In this document: one piece after another, positions 31,970 to 41,154 of the stretch
How positions within the stretch are numbered: position 1 is the stretch's first letter
Layout: the number at the start of each line of letters is the position of its first letter
Position numbers and translations under genes: made by a program
Assembly (NCBI RefSeq): GCF_009767915.1
Contig: NZ_WSRP01000025.1
Span: forward strand, 1-42,607
From: Parasutterella muris
Lineage (GTDB): Bacteria > Pseudomonadota > Gammaproteobacteria > Burkholderiales > Burkholderiaceae_F
Direction: 5' to 3'
DNA: 42,607 bases
Notes under the pieces: model-generated
What the model saw: the letters and a program-made list of their open reading frames with translations, nothing else
The model's database searches: none
Told to the model about the DNA's origin: nothing

Positions 31970-33772
31970 TTAAAACTCTGTCTTTTTCTCAAGCCACGAG
32001 AATTCTTCATCGTCCAGGTAAGGACGCAGTCGTTTTCTGCACTCGGCGTAATAATCCCGAATCCAGTTCACTTCGAATGCACTCAGTTTTTCCGCAAGAA
32101 TCGCCTTGTGCTCAAACGGCAGGAAGGTCATCACTTCAAATCCGAGGAAAGTACCAAACTCCGTCTCTCCTTCTTCGCGCACCGCGATCGAGTTCTCTAT
32201 GCGGATGCCGTAACGGCCGACTCTGTAAATACCGGGCTCGTCAGAAAACAGCATGCCTTCCTCAAGCGGCGTATTTCGCGCGTAAGGGAACGCAGGCGCA
32301 TATTCAACGCAGATTTTTCCGGGACCTTCATGGATATTGGATACATAGCCAATGCCGTGACCGGTGCCGTGGCGGAAATTCTTTCCCTTGTTCCACAGAT
32401 CGGCTTTTGCGATCGCGTCCAAAAGGTCACCGGTGGTTCCGAGCGGGAACTTTTGAGAGGCCAATCGGATGTTGGCTTTCAGCACGTCTGTGTAATCCTC
32501 TTTCATTTCTTCAGTCAGCAGACCCAGTGCGACCGTTCTTGTTAAATCGGTCGTGCCGCACTTGTACTGAGCGCAGACATCAAAAAGAAGAAAACCTTCG
32601 GCGATCACTTTTTTACTATCCTCTTTACGCGGACGGTAATGAATCACCGCGGCGTTATCCGCGAAACCGACGATCGGAAGATTCGCGGGCTGCAGGTACA
32701 GTTCTGAGCGCGCGCGAAATTCATTCAGCTTTTGACCGACGTCGTATTCGGTAATCGTTTCTTTACCGACAGTCTTTTCAAGCCAGCGCATGAGCCGAAT
32801 AACCGCTGCCGCTTCCAAATCATTCGCCTTATGGATGTTCTCGAGTTCACGCGCGCATTTTTTAGCTTTCAGCGCAGCGGTTAAATCCGGCCTTTCGACA
32901 ATCTCCACCGTGTCCGGCAGCGCCTCAAAGAGCGCGACCGGTGTCTTATGCGGATCTAAAACAACTTTAGTACCGGCGGCGATATGCGAGAGAAACTTCT
33001 CCGTCTCGCGGTACGGAACGAGGAATATTCCGTCCGCATCCAGCCCTTCGGCCTGCTCGGCGGTGACTTTTCTCTGATCCGTCATGAGAAGCGCAATGTC
33101 CGGCCCGACCACCATATAGGCATGAAAGAACGGATAGAGCGGATTATCGTGTCCGCGAAGGTTGGTGAGCCAAACCACATCGTCGAGTCCGCAGACAAGC
33201 GTCACCGCGCCTTCTCCTGCCGCCTCTCTGAGTTCTTTTCTGAGCGCCGTCAGCTTTTCTCTTCGGGTTCTGACAGTGAATTCCTCTTCAAGCTGATAAA
33301 GCGAGTCCTGAGGAATCCTCGGACGATCGGTCCAAATATTGAGGAAGGATTCAAGATTCAGTTCAAAACGGATATCTCTGCCCTTCAGCGCGGATTGGAT
33401 TTTGCGGAAATTCGCTGTCGACAGAACGCCTGCGTCAAGCGCGAGACAGCCGTCCTTCGGAATATGGTTTCTCAGCCAATCGAAACGATCCGGATCCTTC
33501 GGATCAGAAATGCTGTAAAGCGCAAATAGTTCCGCATCCACCTGACGTTTTGCCTGTTCCGTGTAGCGGCCGTCTGTCCAGAATGCCGCTTTATCAGCGG
33601 TCACAATCGCCCAGGCGACACTTCCGGTGAAACCGGTAAACCACTGAACGGTCTTCCAATGATCTGCCACGGATTCGCTTTGGTGCGGATCGGTACAGGT
33701 CAGATAAACGGCGTCGACTTTCTTCGAAACCATCCATTTTCTTAACGCACTGAGATGTTCTGCTGAATTCAT
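31970..33772 (-). CDS. M24-family Xaa-Pro aminopeptidase (aminopeptidase P type)
   Basis: A 600-residue three-domain aminopeptidase P from the ATG at 33772, which starts MNSAEHLSALRKWM like its relatives; the frame is open to 33904 but the extra 44 residues look non-native. Two creatinase-like N-terminal domains (HQSESVADHWKTVQWFTGFTGSVAWAIVTADKAAFWTDGRY) precede the metal domain with FDVCAQYKCGTTDLTRTV (metal Asp), HGTGHGIGYVSNIHEGP, MLFSDEPGIY and GIRIENSIAV. The usual DSGAQY reads DVCAQY here. It removes an N-terminal residue before proline. It has no signal peptide, so it is cytoplasmic. Confidence 0.92.
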   Translation of the reverse strand: MNSAEHLSALRKWMVSKKVDAVYLTCTDPHQSESVADHWKTVQWFTGFTGSVAWAIVTADKAAFWTDGRYTEQAKRQVDAELFALYSISDPKDPDRFDWLRNHIPKDGCLALDAGVLSTANFRKIQSALKGRDIRFELNLESFLNIWTDRPRIPQDSLYQLEEEFTVRTRREKLTALRKELREAAGEGAVTLVCGLDDVVWLTNLRGHDNPLYPFFHAYMVVGPDIALLMTDQRKVTAEQAEGLDADGIFLVPYRETEKFLSHIAAGTKVVLDPHKTPVALFEALPDTVEIVERPDLTAALKAKKCARELENIHKANDLEAAAVIRLMRWLEKTVGKETITEYDVGQKLNEFRARSELYLQPANLPIVGFADNAAVIHYRPRKEDSKKVIAEGFLLFDVCAQYKCGTTDLTRTVALGLLTEEMKEDYTDVLKANIRLASQKFPLGTTGDLLDAIAKADLWNKGKNFRHGTGHGIGYVSNIHEGPGKICVEYAPAFPYARNTPLEEGMLFSDEPGIYRVGRYGIRIENSIAVREEGETEFGTFLGFEVMTFLPFEHKAILAEKLSAFEVNWIRDYYAECRKRLRPYLDDEEFSWLEKKTEF

Positions 33773-34000
33773 AATCTGTCCGCAAAATAAATCTAAGAAT
33801 ACCGCTAAAAAACGAATCATCTCAGTGTCAACTTCCAGAGCGGACAAACCCCGAAATCCGAAAATCTTTAGCTGGCGGCTGACACGTGGCAGCGGTTTTG
33901 TCAAACCTGGGTTATCTCTATATCGAAAGCGGCAGAAGTCTGAAAGAATGGATAGTTGCTACTTACTTGTTAGCACAAATAACCAGCAAAGGAGAATTTA

Positions 34001-35272
34001 ATGACCGACCCGAAGCCCGTATGCACCGATAAAACAAAGGCCGTCATCGCCGCCTTGCGTGCCGATCCTGTTATCGCCAAAGCGATTCAGCAGTGTGAAG
34101 AGCAGCATCAGCAGCGTATCGACGATCAGGTCAAGCTGACAGAAATCCCCGCGCCTCCCTTCCACGAAGAAGTCCGCGCTGACGCCCTGGTAGAAATGTT
34201 CAAGCAGTACGGCGTAGAAAACGCGCATAAGGATACGATCGGCAATGTTATCGGCCGCGTCAAAGGTTCCGGAAACGGCCCTGTGCTTGTCATCGGCGCG
34301 CACATCGACACCGTGTTTAAAGAAGGCACCGACTGCACCGTCCGTAAAGAAGGAAACGTCTACTACGCGCCCGGCATCTCTGATGATGCGGGCGGTCTTG
34401 CCGGCATGCTTCAGGTCATGCGCTGCGTGACTCAGAACAACATCAAGCCGGTCGGCGACATCGTTTTTGTCGGAACGCTCGGCGAAGAAGGCAACGGCGA
34501 TCTTCGCGGCTGCAAAGCGCTCTTTAAGGAAAAGAACGATTATGACGGCATGATCGCAATCGATTCGGCCAATGTCCACCGCATTCTTCGCGGCGCGGTC
34601 GGCTGCAAGCGCTTCCGCATCATCTTTGAAAGCATGGGCGGACACAGCCTGCATAAATTCGGCATCGTGGGTTCTGCCATTCACGGTCTCGCCCGCGCAA
34701 TCACGATGGTTGACAACCTCGAAGCTCCGCAGGATCCGAAGTGCACGTTCAATTTCGGCGTCATCAAGGGCGGCACCAGCGTCAACGCGATCGCGGCCCG
34801 AGCCGAAGCCGAACTCGACATCCGCAGCTTCAACCAGCCCTCTCTCGAAGCGTTCGTCGAGAAAATCCTCGCCACCATCAAACAGGCCTGCGAAGATGAA
34901 AACAAACGCTGGAATCTTGAAGGTGAAAACGCAGTCCGTCTCATCATCGAGCAGATCGGCGACCGTCCTGCCGGTATGAACGCTGACGACGCGTCCGTCA
35001 TTCAGGCCGCTTACGGCGCACTGCTTTCTCTGGACATTTCGCTCGACAAGTACACTCTTGCCGCGACCGACCAGAACGTTCCGCTCTACTACGGACTTCC
35101 CGCGACAACGCTCGGCGCAGGCGGCACAGAAGCCAACAACCATGCGTTAAGCGAAAGCTGGGACAGCACCGACGCCTTCCAGGGACCGCAGGTCGCCTTC
35201 CTTACCGCCATGACTCTTGTCGGCGTACAGGGCGTGACCGAACCGATCCTTGAAAAAGCCAAACACGAATAA
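34001..35272 (+). CDS. M20-family zinc peptidase (PepT-like)
   Basis: A 423-residue M20 peptidase with a strong AAAGGAG site. The metal ligands sit in GAHIDTVF (His101, Asp103), GISDDAGG (bridging Asp), GTLGEEGNGD (catalytic Glu and ligand), the Asp of AIDSANVH and the late His of GTEANNHALSE. The lid dimerisation domain spans about residues 200-320, with SMGGHSLHKFG and KGGTSVNAIAARAEAELDIRS. It is probably a cytoplasmic di- or tripeptidase. It is divergent from the aminopeptidase gene, and together they suggest peptide use. Confidence 0.9.
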   Translation: MTDPKPVCTDKTKAVIAALRADPVIAKAIQQCEEQHQQRIDDQVKLTEIPAPPFHEEVRADALVEMFKQYGVENAHKDTIGNVIGRVKGSGNGPVLVIGAHIDTVFKEGTDCTVRKEGNVYYAPGISDDAGGLAGMLQVMRCVTQNNIKPVGDIVFVGTLGEEGNGDLRGCKALFKEKNDYDGMIAIDSANVHRILRGAVGCKRFRIIFESMGGHSLHKFGIVGSAIHGLARAITMVDNLEAPQDPKCTFNFGVIKGGTSVNAIAARAEAELDIRSFNQPSLEAFVEKILATIKQACEDENKRWNLEGENAVRLIIEQIGDRPAGMNADDASVIQAAYGALLSLDISLDKYTLAATDQNVPLYYGLPATTLGAGGTEANNHALSESWDSTDAFQGPQVAFLTAMTLVGVQGVTEPILEKAKHE

Positions 35273-35512
35273 AAATTTCCTCTTGGCCGGCGTTTTGTCG
35301 GCCTCAAAATGCAGCGCCTCCTCGGAGGCGCTTTTTTTACGGTTTCTTTTATCGCACTTAAAGTGAACTTTAAGCAGAAATGCCTCGAAAACGGTAAAAA
35401 TCACCGTATTTACGATAACACCGATAAAAAAAATATCTTTAAGCGAAAAAAGTCAAGATTTTTTGCGTTAATTTATTTTTAAACAACACCAATTACATCA
35501 TCGGAGTTTTCA
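35273..35512 (+). terminator. Terminator and AT-rich leader between M20 peptidase and symporter genes
   Basis: AGCGCCTC (35313-35320), loop CTCG and GAGGCGCT (35325-35332) followed by seven T terminate the peptidase gene. The remaining 170 bases are AT-rich, with A tracts at 35425-35465, and should contain the symporter promoter, although no clear box pair stands out. GGAG precedes the symporter ATG. Confidence 0.7.
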
Positions 35513-36434
35513 ATGGAATCCATCGTATCGGCAGTAAACGACGTCGTGTGGTCGCCGGCGCTCGTTTACCTGTGCCTTGGCGCAGGCCTTTTTCTTTCCC
35601 TGCGCGGAGGCTTTCTGCAGCTGCGCCACTTAAGGCACATGTGGCAGCTCCTTTTCCAGCCTAAGGACAACGTCACAGGCGTCTCTTCCTTTCAGGCCCT
35701 CTCTATGACACTTGCCGGCAGAGTCGGTACCGGCAACATCGCGGGCGTTGCCACCGCGATCACGTTCGGCGGCCCCGGCGCCGTTTTCTGGATGTGGATG
35801 GTTGCGTTCCTCGGTGCAAGCTCCGCATTCGTAGAATCCACGCTCGGTCAGATCTACAAAGAAAAGATTAACGGTGAATACCGCGGCGGTCCCGCCTTCT
35901 ACATCGAAAAAGGCCTCGGCATTAAATGGTTCGCCTGGCTCTTTGCGATTGTGACGATTTTCTCCTGCGGTCTTTTCCCGCCGGGCGTACAGGCTAACGC
36001 CATCGCGACCAGCATGGAAAACGCCTTCGGCATCACTCCTGCGATCTCCGCCGGCGCCATCGCGGCTCTTCTCTCCTTCATTGTGTTCGGCGGCTTAAAA
36101 CGCATCGCGGCGTTCACAACTCTGGTCGTGCCCTTCATGGCTCAGGCCTACGTGATCTTCTCGCTTGTGATTGTGTTCATGCACATCGACATGCTCGATG
36201 ACGTCGTCTCTCTGATCGTCCGCTGCGCCTTCGGCGCTGACGCGGCTTTCGGCGCGATTGTCGGAACAGCTTGCCATCGGTCTTGACCCTGTTTTCCACC
36301 CGGAAAAGCTTAGAATCCGCGGCGCCGATTATTGGACAGGCGGCAGAGCCGAAGAAATTCGCGACAAAGAACGCGCGAAACTGAGCAGCGGCTCAAGAAC
36401 GGATTTGGAAGGCGGAAATATTCTGAACGTCTAA
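35513..36434 (+). pseudogene. Sodium:alanine symporter (AGCS) gene with a large internal deletion
   Basis: The first 250 codons encode a normal AGCS start: LFLSLRGGFLQLRHLRHMWQLL, SSFQALSMTLAGRVGTGNIAGVATAITFGGPGAVFWMWMVAFLGASSAFVESTLGQ, YRGGPAFYIEKGLG, ending GADAAFGAIVG. The frame then closes at 36286. From 36260 another frame reads EQLAIGLDPVFHPEKLRIRGADYW and continues to a stop at 36434, which is the usual cytoplasmic C-terminal tail of these symporters. The middle part (the segment with the SNEAG-type motif and the last helices, roughly 170-200 residues) is missing. The junction GGAACAGCT can be read as the end of the first part and the start of the second, as expected for a microhomology deletion. 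Confidence 0.85.
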
Positions 36435-36447
36435 GTCTGTAGTGCTC

Positions 36448-36480
36448 AAAGAGGCTGCCTCGGCAGCCTCTTTCATTTTC
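36448..36480. terminator. Bidirectional terminator
   Basis: AAAGAGGCTGC (36448-36458), loop CTCG, GCAGCCTCTTT (36463-36473), a perfect 11-bp stem between the symporter pseudogene and the convergent miaA. Confidence 0.85.
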
Positions 36481-36489
36481 AGAACTTTC

Positions 36490-37416
36490 TTATAAAGCGG
36501 CGTGTGCGGCGCACTCCCATACTTCAAAACTCTTCGGATCCGTCGGATCTAAAAGCTCGGTATCCTTCATCGAACGCATCCATGTCATCTGCCGCTTCGC
36601 AAGCTGCCGAGTCGCCGCAATGCCGCTTTCCCGGAACTCATCAAACGTTTTCTTACCGTCGAGGTATTCCCACGCCTGACGATAACCGACGCACCTCATG
36701 CTTGCATAGTTTGTCGTAAGGCCGGGAATCTCTCTCAGACGCTTCACTTCATCGATAAATCCCACCTCAAGCATTTGATCAAAACGCAGTGCGATCCTGC
36801 GATGCAGCTCGGCTCGATCCGGAGGAAGCAGCGCAAAGGAACGGAGCTTCAAGACGGGCGGCTTTTGATCGGCATAGAAAGAAGAAATCGGTCTCCTCGA
36901 CATCTCATACACTTCAATCGCTCGCGATATTCTCTGAGTATCCCCGGGTTTCAGGCGCTCGGCCGTCTTCGGATCAACCGTTTTCAGGCGCTCATAGAGC
37001 GATGCGAGCCCTTTTTCTTCAAGCTCTTTTGCGACACGGTCACGGACTTCGAGCGTGGTGGTCGGGACTTCGGATAAGCCGTCGCGAATCGCCTTGGCGT
37101 ACAGCATCGTACCGCCTACGATCATAGGCAGTCTGCCTCTGCCGCGGATCTCTCGAACCAATCGAGTGCAGTCCTCTGCAAACTGAGCGGCTGAATAACT
37201 TTCCAACGGCGTGATGATGTCAATTAAATGATGCGGGACTGACGCGAGCTCTTCTGCGGTTGGTTTGGCCGTACCGATATCCATTCCCTTGTAGACGAGC
37301 GCGGAATCCACCGAAATAATTTCGATCGGAAGTTTTTTTGCCAAGTCGAGTGCAAACGCGGTCTTTCCGCTTGCGGTCGGACCAACCAGCAAAATCGCGT
37401 CGGGTTTCTCGTTCAT
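36490..37416 (-). CDS. miaA: tRNA dimethylallyltransferase
   Basis: A 308-residue MiaA, which adds the isopentenyl group to A37 of tRNAs reading UNN codons. The P-loop is LLVGPTASGKTAFALDLAKKL, then IISVDSALVYKGMDIGTAKP (catalytic Asp) and HHLIDIITPLESYSAAQF. IVGGTMLYAKAI and the tRNA-binding GDTQRISRAIEVYEMSRRPIS follow, and the C-terminal part has ATRQLAKRQMTWMRS. The ATG shares a base with the mutL stop (TAATG), so translation is coupled. The order mutL-miaA is widespread. Confidence 0.95.
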   Translation of the reverse strand: MNEKPDAILLVGPTASGKTAFALDLAKKLPIEIISVDSALVYKGMDIGTAKPTAEELASVPHHLIDIITPLESYSAAQFAEDCTRLVREIRGRGRLPMIVGGTMLYAKAIRDGLSEVPTTTLEVRDRVAKELEEKGLASLYERLKTVDPKTAERLKPGDTQRISRAIEVYEMSRRPISSFYADQKPPVLKLRSFALLPPDRAELHRRIALRFDQMLEVGFIDEVKRLREIPGLTTNYASMRCVGYRQAWEYLDGKKTFDEFRESGIAATRQLAKRQMTWMRSMKDTELLDPTDPKSFEVWECAAHAAL

Positions 37417-39290
37417 TATTTGCCCCGCATAAAGAAACTGTCGAGCTCTTTAGCCGAAAGCTGAATCCATGTCGGCCGGCCGTGATTGCATTCGTCCGCT
37501 CGGTCGGTCTGCTCCATCTGACGCAGGATCGCATCCATTTCTTCAATGGTCAGGATACGGTTGACGCGTACTGCCGCATGACAGGCCATACGCGCAAGGA
37601 CTTCATTACGTTTTTCAGTCATGACCGCGCTTTTGCCGAATTGCCGAATGTCGTCGAGGACGTCTCGAACAATGGTCGGACCGGACTGCGCCATCTGTGT
37701 GTCCAGGAACTGCGGCGCGCCGCGCAGACTCAGCTGAGTCGGACCCACCGCGCTGAGTTCAAGACCCAAGCGCTCAAGCTCCTCGCGGCTCTCCTCAAAC
37801 ACCGCCATCTGCTCGGCCGTGACCGTAAACACGAGCGGAATCAGCTGCGCCTGAATCGGCATATTTCGTTCGTCAAAACTCTTTTTCAGGCGCTCATAAA
37901 GGATGCGCTCGTGGGCGGCGTGCATATCGACGAGCACCATGCCCTGGGCGTTCTCGGCAATAATAAAGGTACCGCATACCTGTCCGACGGCCCTGCCCAA
38001 CGGCTGCGGACCCTGAGGAAGGCTCTGATCGGAGTGATAAACCGCGGAAAGTCCCTGTGTTTCCGTCCTATCGACGCGCATTGCCGCAATCGTTGTCGGA
38101 AATGGTTTTGCGCTCGAAGAATGGGGACGCGACCCCGGAGAAGCAAAGTCTAAGAAAGCTTCCAAAGAACGCGCGGTCCCCTTGTGCGCGGCAGGCTGCG
38201 GAGGAAAGTCCGTGCGAGCAGTATGCTCAAGACGATTGACTGCCGACGGATCTTTTTGTTCGACAATCTCACCGCTGGAAGGATCCACAATAGTGGTTCG
38301 CGCAAGCGCTTCTTCCACCGCATGGAATACAAACTGATGAATCGCCTGTGAGTCTCTCAAACGAACTTCACTCTTTGTCGGATGGACATTGACGTCCACT
38401 CGTTTGGGATCCATATCCAAAAACAGGCAGTAGCTCGGCTGGCTTTGTCCGTGCAGCACATCGTTATAAGCCTGACGTACCGCATGGGAGAGCACTTTAT
38501 CGCGTACAAAACGACCGTTAATGTAGAAATACTGGTTGTCCGCTCTTGCCCTTGCGGCGGTTGGAAGACCGACCCAGCCGTAGAGATTACCGATCGGCAC
38601 AGAGGCGTCCACCGCCCGATGCGCGTCTCTAAAGTCTTTGGGCATAAGCCTTGAAAGGCGTTCCTCGGTTCCGGAAGCAGGCAGATTGATCACAGACTTG
38701 CCGTTCACAATCACACTGAAAGCGATATTCGGATAAGCGAGCGCGATCCGCTCGATGCATGTAAGACAGTGTGCAAGTTCCGTGGATTCACTTTTAAGGA
38801 ACTTTCTGCGTGCCGGCGTCTTATAGAAAAGATCACTAACTTCAATGCGGGTTCCATGTGTTCCGGATGCGGGAGAAATTTCTCCGTCCATTATCGAAAA
38901 GGCGTCCGAGCCCTCGACCCTTGAAGTGAGTTTAAGATCCGCGACACTGGCGATAGACGCAAGCGCCTCGCCTCTAAACCCTAACGAAGCGACAGATTCC
39001 AACTCATCCAAATCGCGTACTTTACTCGTCGCATGACGCTTTACCGCAAGCGTCAGTTCTTCGCGCGGGATACCGCATCCGTCGTCCGCAACGGAGACGC
39101 GTTTGATACCGCCTCCGTCCAGCCGCACTTCGATTGAAGTCGAACCCGCGTCGATCGCGTTTTCCACAAGTTCCTTCACAACGGACGCAGGACGGTCCAC
39201 TACCTCTCCAGCAGCGATCTGGCTCACGAGCTGATCGGAAAGTTCACGAATTCCGCGCCCGGTGTATATATTTTTGGCTGTATTGTTCAT
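37416..39290 (-). CDS. mutL: DNA mismatch repair protein MutL
   Basis: A 624-residue MutL. The GHKL ATPase domain shows LVSQIAAGEVVDRPASVVKELVENAIDAGS, VADDGCGI, SLGFRGEALASIASVA and the HGTRIEVSDLFYKTPARRKFLKS lid. A variable linker (about 340-420) leads to the C-terminal dimerisation domain. This contains VDMHAAHERILYE, matching the DQHA(X)2E(X)4E endonuclease motif with Met for Gln, so the protein probably nicks DNA itself, as in organisms without MutH. The CHAAVR near the end is also a conserved metal-site segment. miaA follows. Confidence 0.95.
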   Translation of the reverse strand: MNNTAKNIYTGRGIRELSDQLVSQIAAGEVVDRPASVVKELVENAIDAGSTSIEVRLDGGGIKRVSVADDGCGIPREELTLAVKRHATSKVRDLDELESVASLGFRGEALASIASVADLKLTSRVEGSDAFSIMDGEISPASGTHGTRIEVSDLFYKTPARRKFLKSESTELAHCLTCIERIALAYPNIAFSVIVNGKSVINLPASGTEERLSRLMPKDFRDAHRAVDASVPIGNLYGWVGLPTAARARADNQYFYINGRFVRDKVLSHAVRQAYNDVLHGQSQPSYCLFLDMDPKRVDVNVHPTKSEVRLRDSQAIHQFVFHAVEEALARTTIVDPSSGEIVEQKDPSAVNRLEHTARTDFPPQPAAHKGTARSLEAFLDFASPGSRPHSSSAKPFPTTIAAMRVDRTETQGLSAVYHSDQSLPQGPQPLGRAVGQVCGTFIIAENAQGMVLVDMHAAHERILYERLKKSFDERNMPIQAQLIPLVFTVTAEQMAVFEESREELERLGLELSAVGPTQLSLRGAPQFLDTQMAQSGPTIVRDVLDDIRQFGKSAVMTEKRNEVLARMACHAAVRVNRILTIEEMDAILRQMEQTDRADECNHGRPTWIQLSAKELDSFFMRGK

Positions 39291-39446
39291 ATGATTATTT
39301 TAGATTTTCGGCGCTTTGACGCAACCAATTAATCTGTTTCGCTTTATTCATTTTCGTCTTTAATTTCCTTGTTTTGGGCCTTTCCGGCGCCGATTCTCCT
39401 TCATCTTTCTAAAATTATTTTCGGATGATTGTTTGAGCATGAAGAG

Positions 39447-40094
39447 ATGGATTTTTTATCGGTATTTCTGGAACTTTTCCGAAACAGCGACCAATTTATC
39501 GCGCATATGGCTGCTCAGTACGGCGCCTATGTTTATTTATTCCTATTCACCGTCTACTTTCTTGAAACCGGTGTCGCAATCTGCGCGCTTCTGCCGGGAG
39601 ACTCTCTGATCTTTGTAACGGGCGCTGCGGCTGCCGCAGGAATCCTGAACCCTGTCGCGGCGTTTTTCGCGATCGCGCTTGGCGCCTGCGTGGGCAACAC
39701 TGTCGCTTACGGACTTGGTTACTGGCTCGGCAATAAAATTTACGACGGGTCGATTAAGTGGATCGATCAGGACTCCATGGCGAAGACAAAAGCGTTCTTT
39801 GCCAAGCACGGTAATCTGACCATCCTGCTTGCTCGATTTGTGCCGATAGTTCGGTCCTTTGCGCCGCTCGTCGCCGGTGCGGCCAAGATGAATCGACTGC
39901 GCTTTGAAGCGAGTGGAACACTCGGCGCCGTTCTCTGGGCCGGGATTATCGTGACGGCCGGTTACCTCTTCGGAAACATCCCGTTCATCAAAAACAATCT
40001 GTCGCTCATCCTTGTCGGCGGTATTGTGCTGGGACTCGCGCCCTTTGTGATCGGCTTTATTGTCAAAAAGTGGAGACAGCATCCGGACCGCTAG
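39447..40094 (+). CDS. DedA-family membrane protein, first copy
   Basis: A 215-residue inner-membrane protein starting MDFLSVFLELFRN; a TTG at 39429 is also in frame and neither has a clear ribosome binding site. DedA hallmarks are ETGVAICALLPGDSLIFVTGAAAA, the amphipathic Gly-rich NTVAYGLGYWLGNKIYDGS and the [F/Y]xRF.P.[V/I]R motif LLARFVPIVRSFAPLVAGAAKM. DedA proteins are proton-dependent, and some are undecaprenyl-phosphate or phospholipid translocases; which lipid is handled here is unknown. A paralogue follows 85 bases downstream. Confidence 0.88.
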   Translation: MDFLSVFLELFRNSDQFIAHMAAQYGAYVYLFLFTVYFLETGVAICALLPGDSLIFVTGAAAAAGILNPVAAFFAIALGACVGNTVAYGLGYWLGNKIYDGSIKWIDQDSMAKTKAFFAKHGNLTILLARFVPIVRSFAPLVAGAAKMNRLRFEASGTLGAVLWAGIIVTAGYLFGNIPFIKNNLSLILVGGIVLGLAPFVIGFIVKKWRQHPDR

Positions 40095-40179
40095 ACTTCA
40101 GCGAAAGGCCGAAACCTCCCTAGGTTCTTCCCGTATGCGGCAATGAAACCCCTTGGGATACTGTAGAATCACTTGTTTC

Positions 40180-40857
40180 ATGAGTCAGTCTGCCTTTTTG
40201 AATAACATGGATTTTTTCTCTCTTGCTTTAGAGCTGTTCCGCAACGCCGACCACTTTATTTTTTACATTGCCGAGAACTACGGCTGGTGGGTCTACTTTG
40301 TCCTTTTCTCGATTTTCTTCAGCGAGACAGGGCTGGTCATTGCGGCTTTTCTTCCGGGAGACTCTCTGTTATTCATCTCCGGCGCCGCAGCTGCGGCGGG
40401 CGCGCTTGAAGTATCGACGCTGATTCTTCTCATTACCCTCGGCGCGATCCTCGGCAACACACTGAACTATTACATCGGCTCTTGGCTTGGCAATAAGATT
40501 TATGACGGCTCCATCAGCTGGATTGATCAGTCCGCCCTTCAGAGAACTCATGACTTTTATGAAAAGCACGGCGGAAAAACTATTGTTTTAGCGCGTTTTA
40601 TCCCGATCGTTCGCTCTTTTGCCCCCTTAGTCGCAGGCGCTGCCAAAATGGAAATGGGCAAATTCCAGCTCTACAACTGCACCGGCGCGTTTCTTTGGGT
40701 CACATCTATCGTCGGCGCGGGCTATCTGTTCGGCAACATCCCGTTCATCAAAAACAATCTCTCCCTGATTTTGATTGTCGGCATCCTCGCTGCGCTGGTA
40801 CCTTTTACTTTCGCAGTTATTGTGCAGTTTGTTCGCAAAAAAATCCTGCAGAAATAA
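40180..40857 (+). CDS. DedA-family membrane protein, second copy
   Basis: A 225-residue paralogue of the preceding gene, with the same plan: ETGLVIAAFLPGDSLLFISGAAAAAG, NTLNYYIGSWLGNKIYDGSISWIDQ, VLARFIPIVRSFAPLVAGAAKM and GYLFGNIPFIKNNLSLIL. The ATG at 40180 follows a TAGAAT -10-like box by only 10 bases, so the mRNA may be nearly leaderless. ATG at 40207 aligns with the start of the first copy and is a good alternative. The frame is open to 40153. A strong terminator follows. It probably arose by tandem duplication. Confidence 0.86.
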   Translation: MSQSAFLNNMDFFSLALELFRNADHFIFYIAENYGWWVYFVLFSIFFSETGLVIAAFLPGDSLLFISGAAAAAGALEVSTLILLITLGAILGNTLNYYIGSWLGNKIYDGSISWIDQSALQRTHDFYEKHGGKTIVLARFIPIVRSFAPLVAGAAKMEMGKFQLYNCTGAFLWVTSIVGAGYLFGNIPFIKNNLSLILIVGILAALVPFTFAVIVQFVRKKILQK

Positions 40858-40877
40858 AAACATTTCCAGATGCGAAG

Positions 40878-40905
40878 ACCCGGGCAATGTCCCGGGTTTG
40901 TTTTT
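40878..40905 (+). terminator. Terminator after the second DedA gene
   Basis: ACCCGGG (40878-40884), loop CAATGT, CCCGGGT (40891-40897), then TTGTTTTT. Confidence 0.85.
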
Positions 40906-40975
40906 ATCCAGACCTCTGAAAAGAAATTATCGGGCTAAACAGTACATCTTTTCTTTCGGAACCAAAACGCCTGTT

Positions 40976-40993
40976 CGTTCGGTCAGACGAACG
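40976..40993. promoter_or_regulatory. Inverted repeat upstream of the flavoprotein gene
   Basis: CGTTCG (40976-40981) and CGAACG (40988-40993) are separated by 6 bases, about 160 bases before the flavoprotein start. It may be an operator. A TATAAT box lies at 41069-41074 without a good -35, so activator-dependent transcription is possible. Nothing else is seen between 40906 and 41154. Confidence 0.35.
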
Positions 40994-41154
40994 CTTTCAG
41001 CAATTCAAATCAAATCGAACAAACCCGTTGAGGCTCTTAAAAAGCGTGAGTATTTCTGAGCTCATTCTTATAATTTAATAATAATGCATTCCGGAAGCTC
41101 TGTGGGAGCTATCCGACGGTCTACATAATTAAAAAAACTCTCAAGGAACTTGAA

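Noticed and set aside
33998-35143. Minus-strand frame of 381 codons opposite the M20 peptidase
   Set aside because: Antisense shadow with composition caused by codon bias of the real gene; no motifs.
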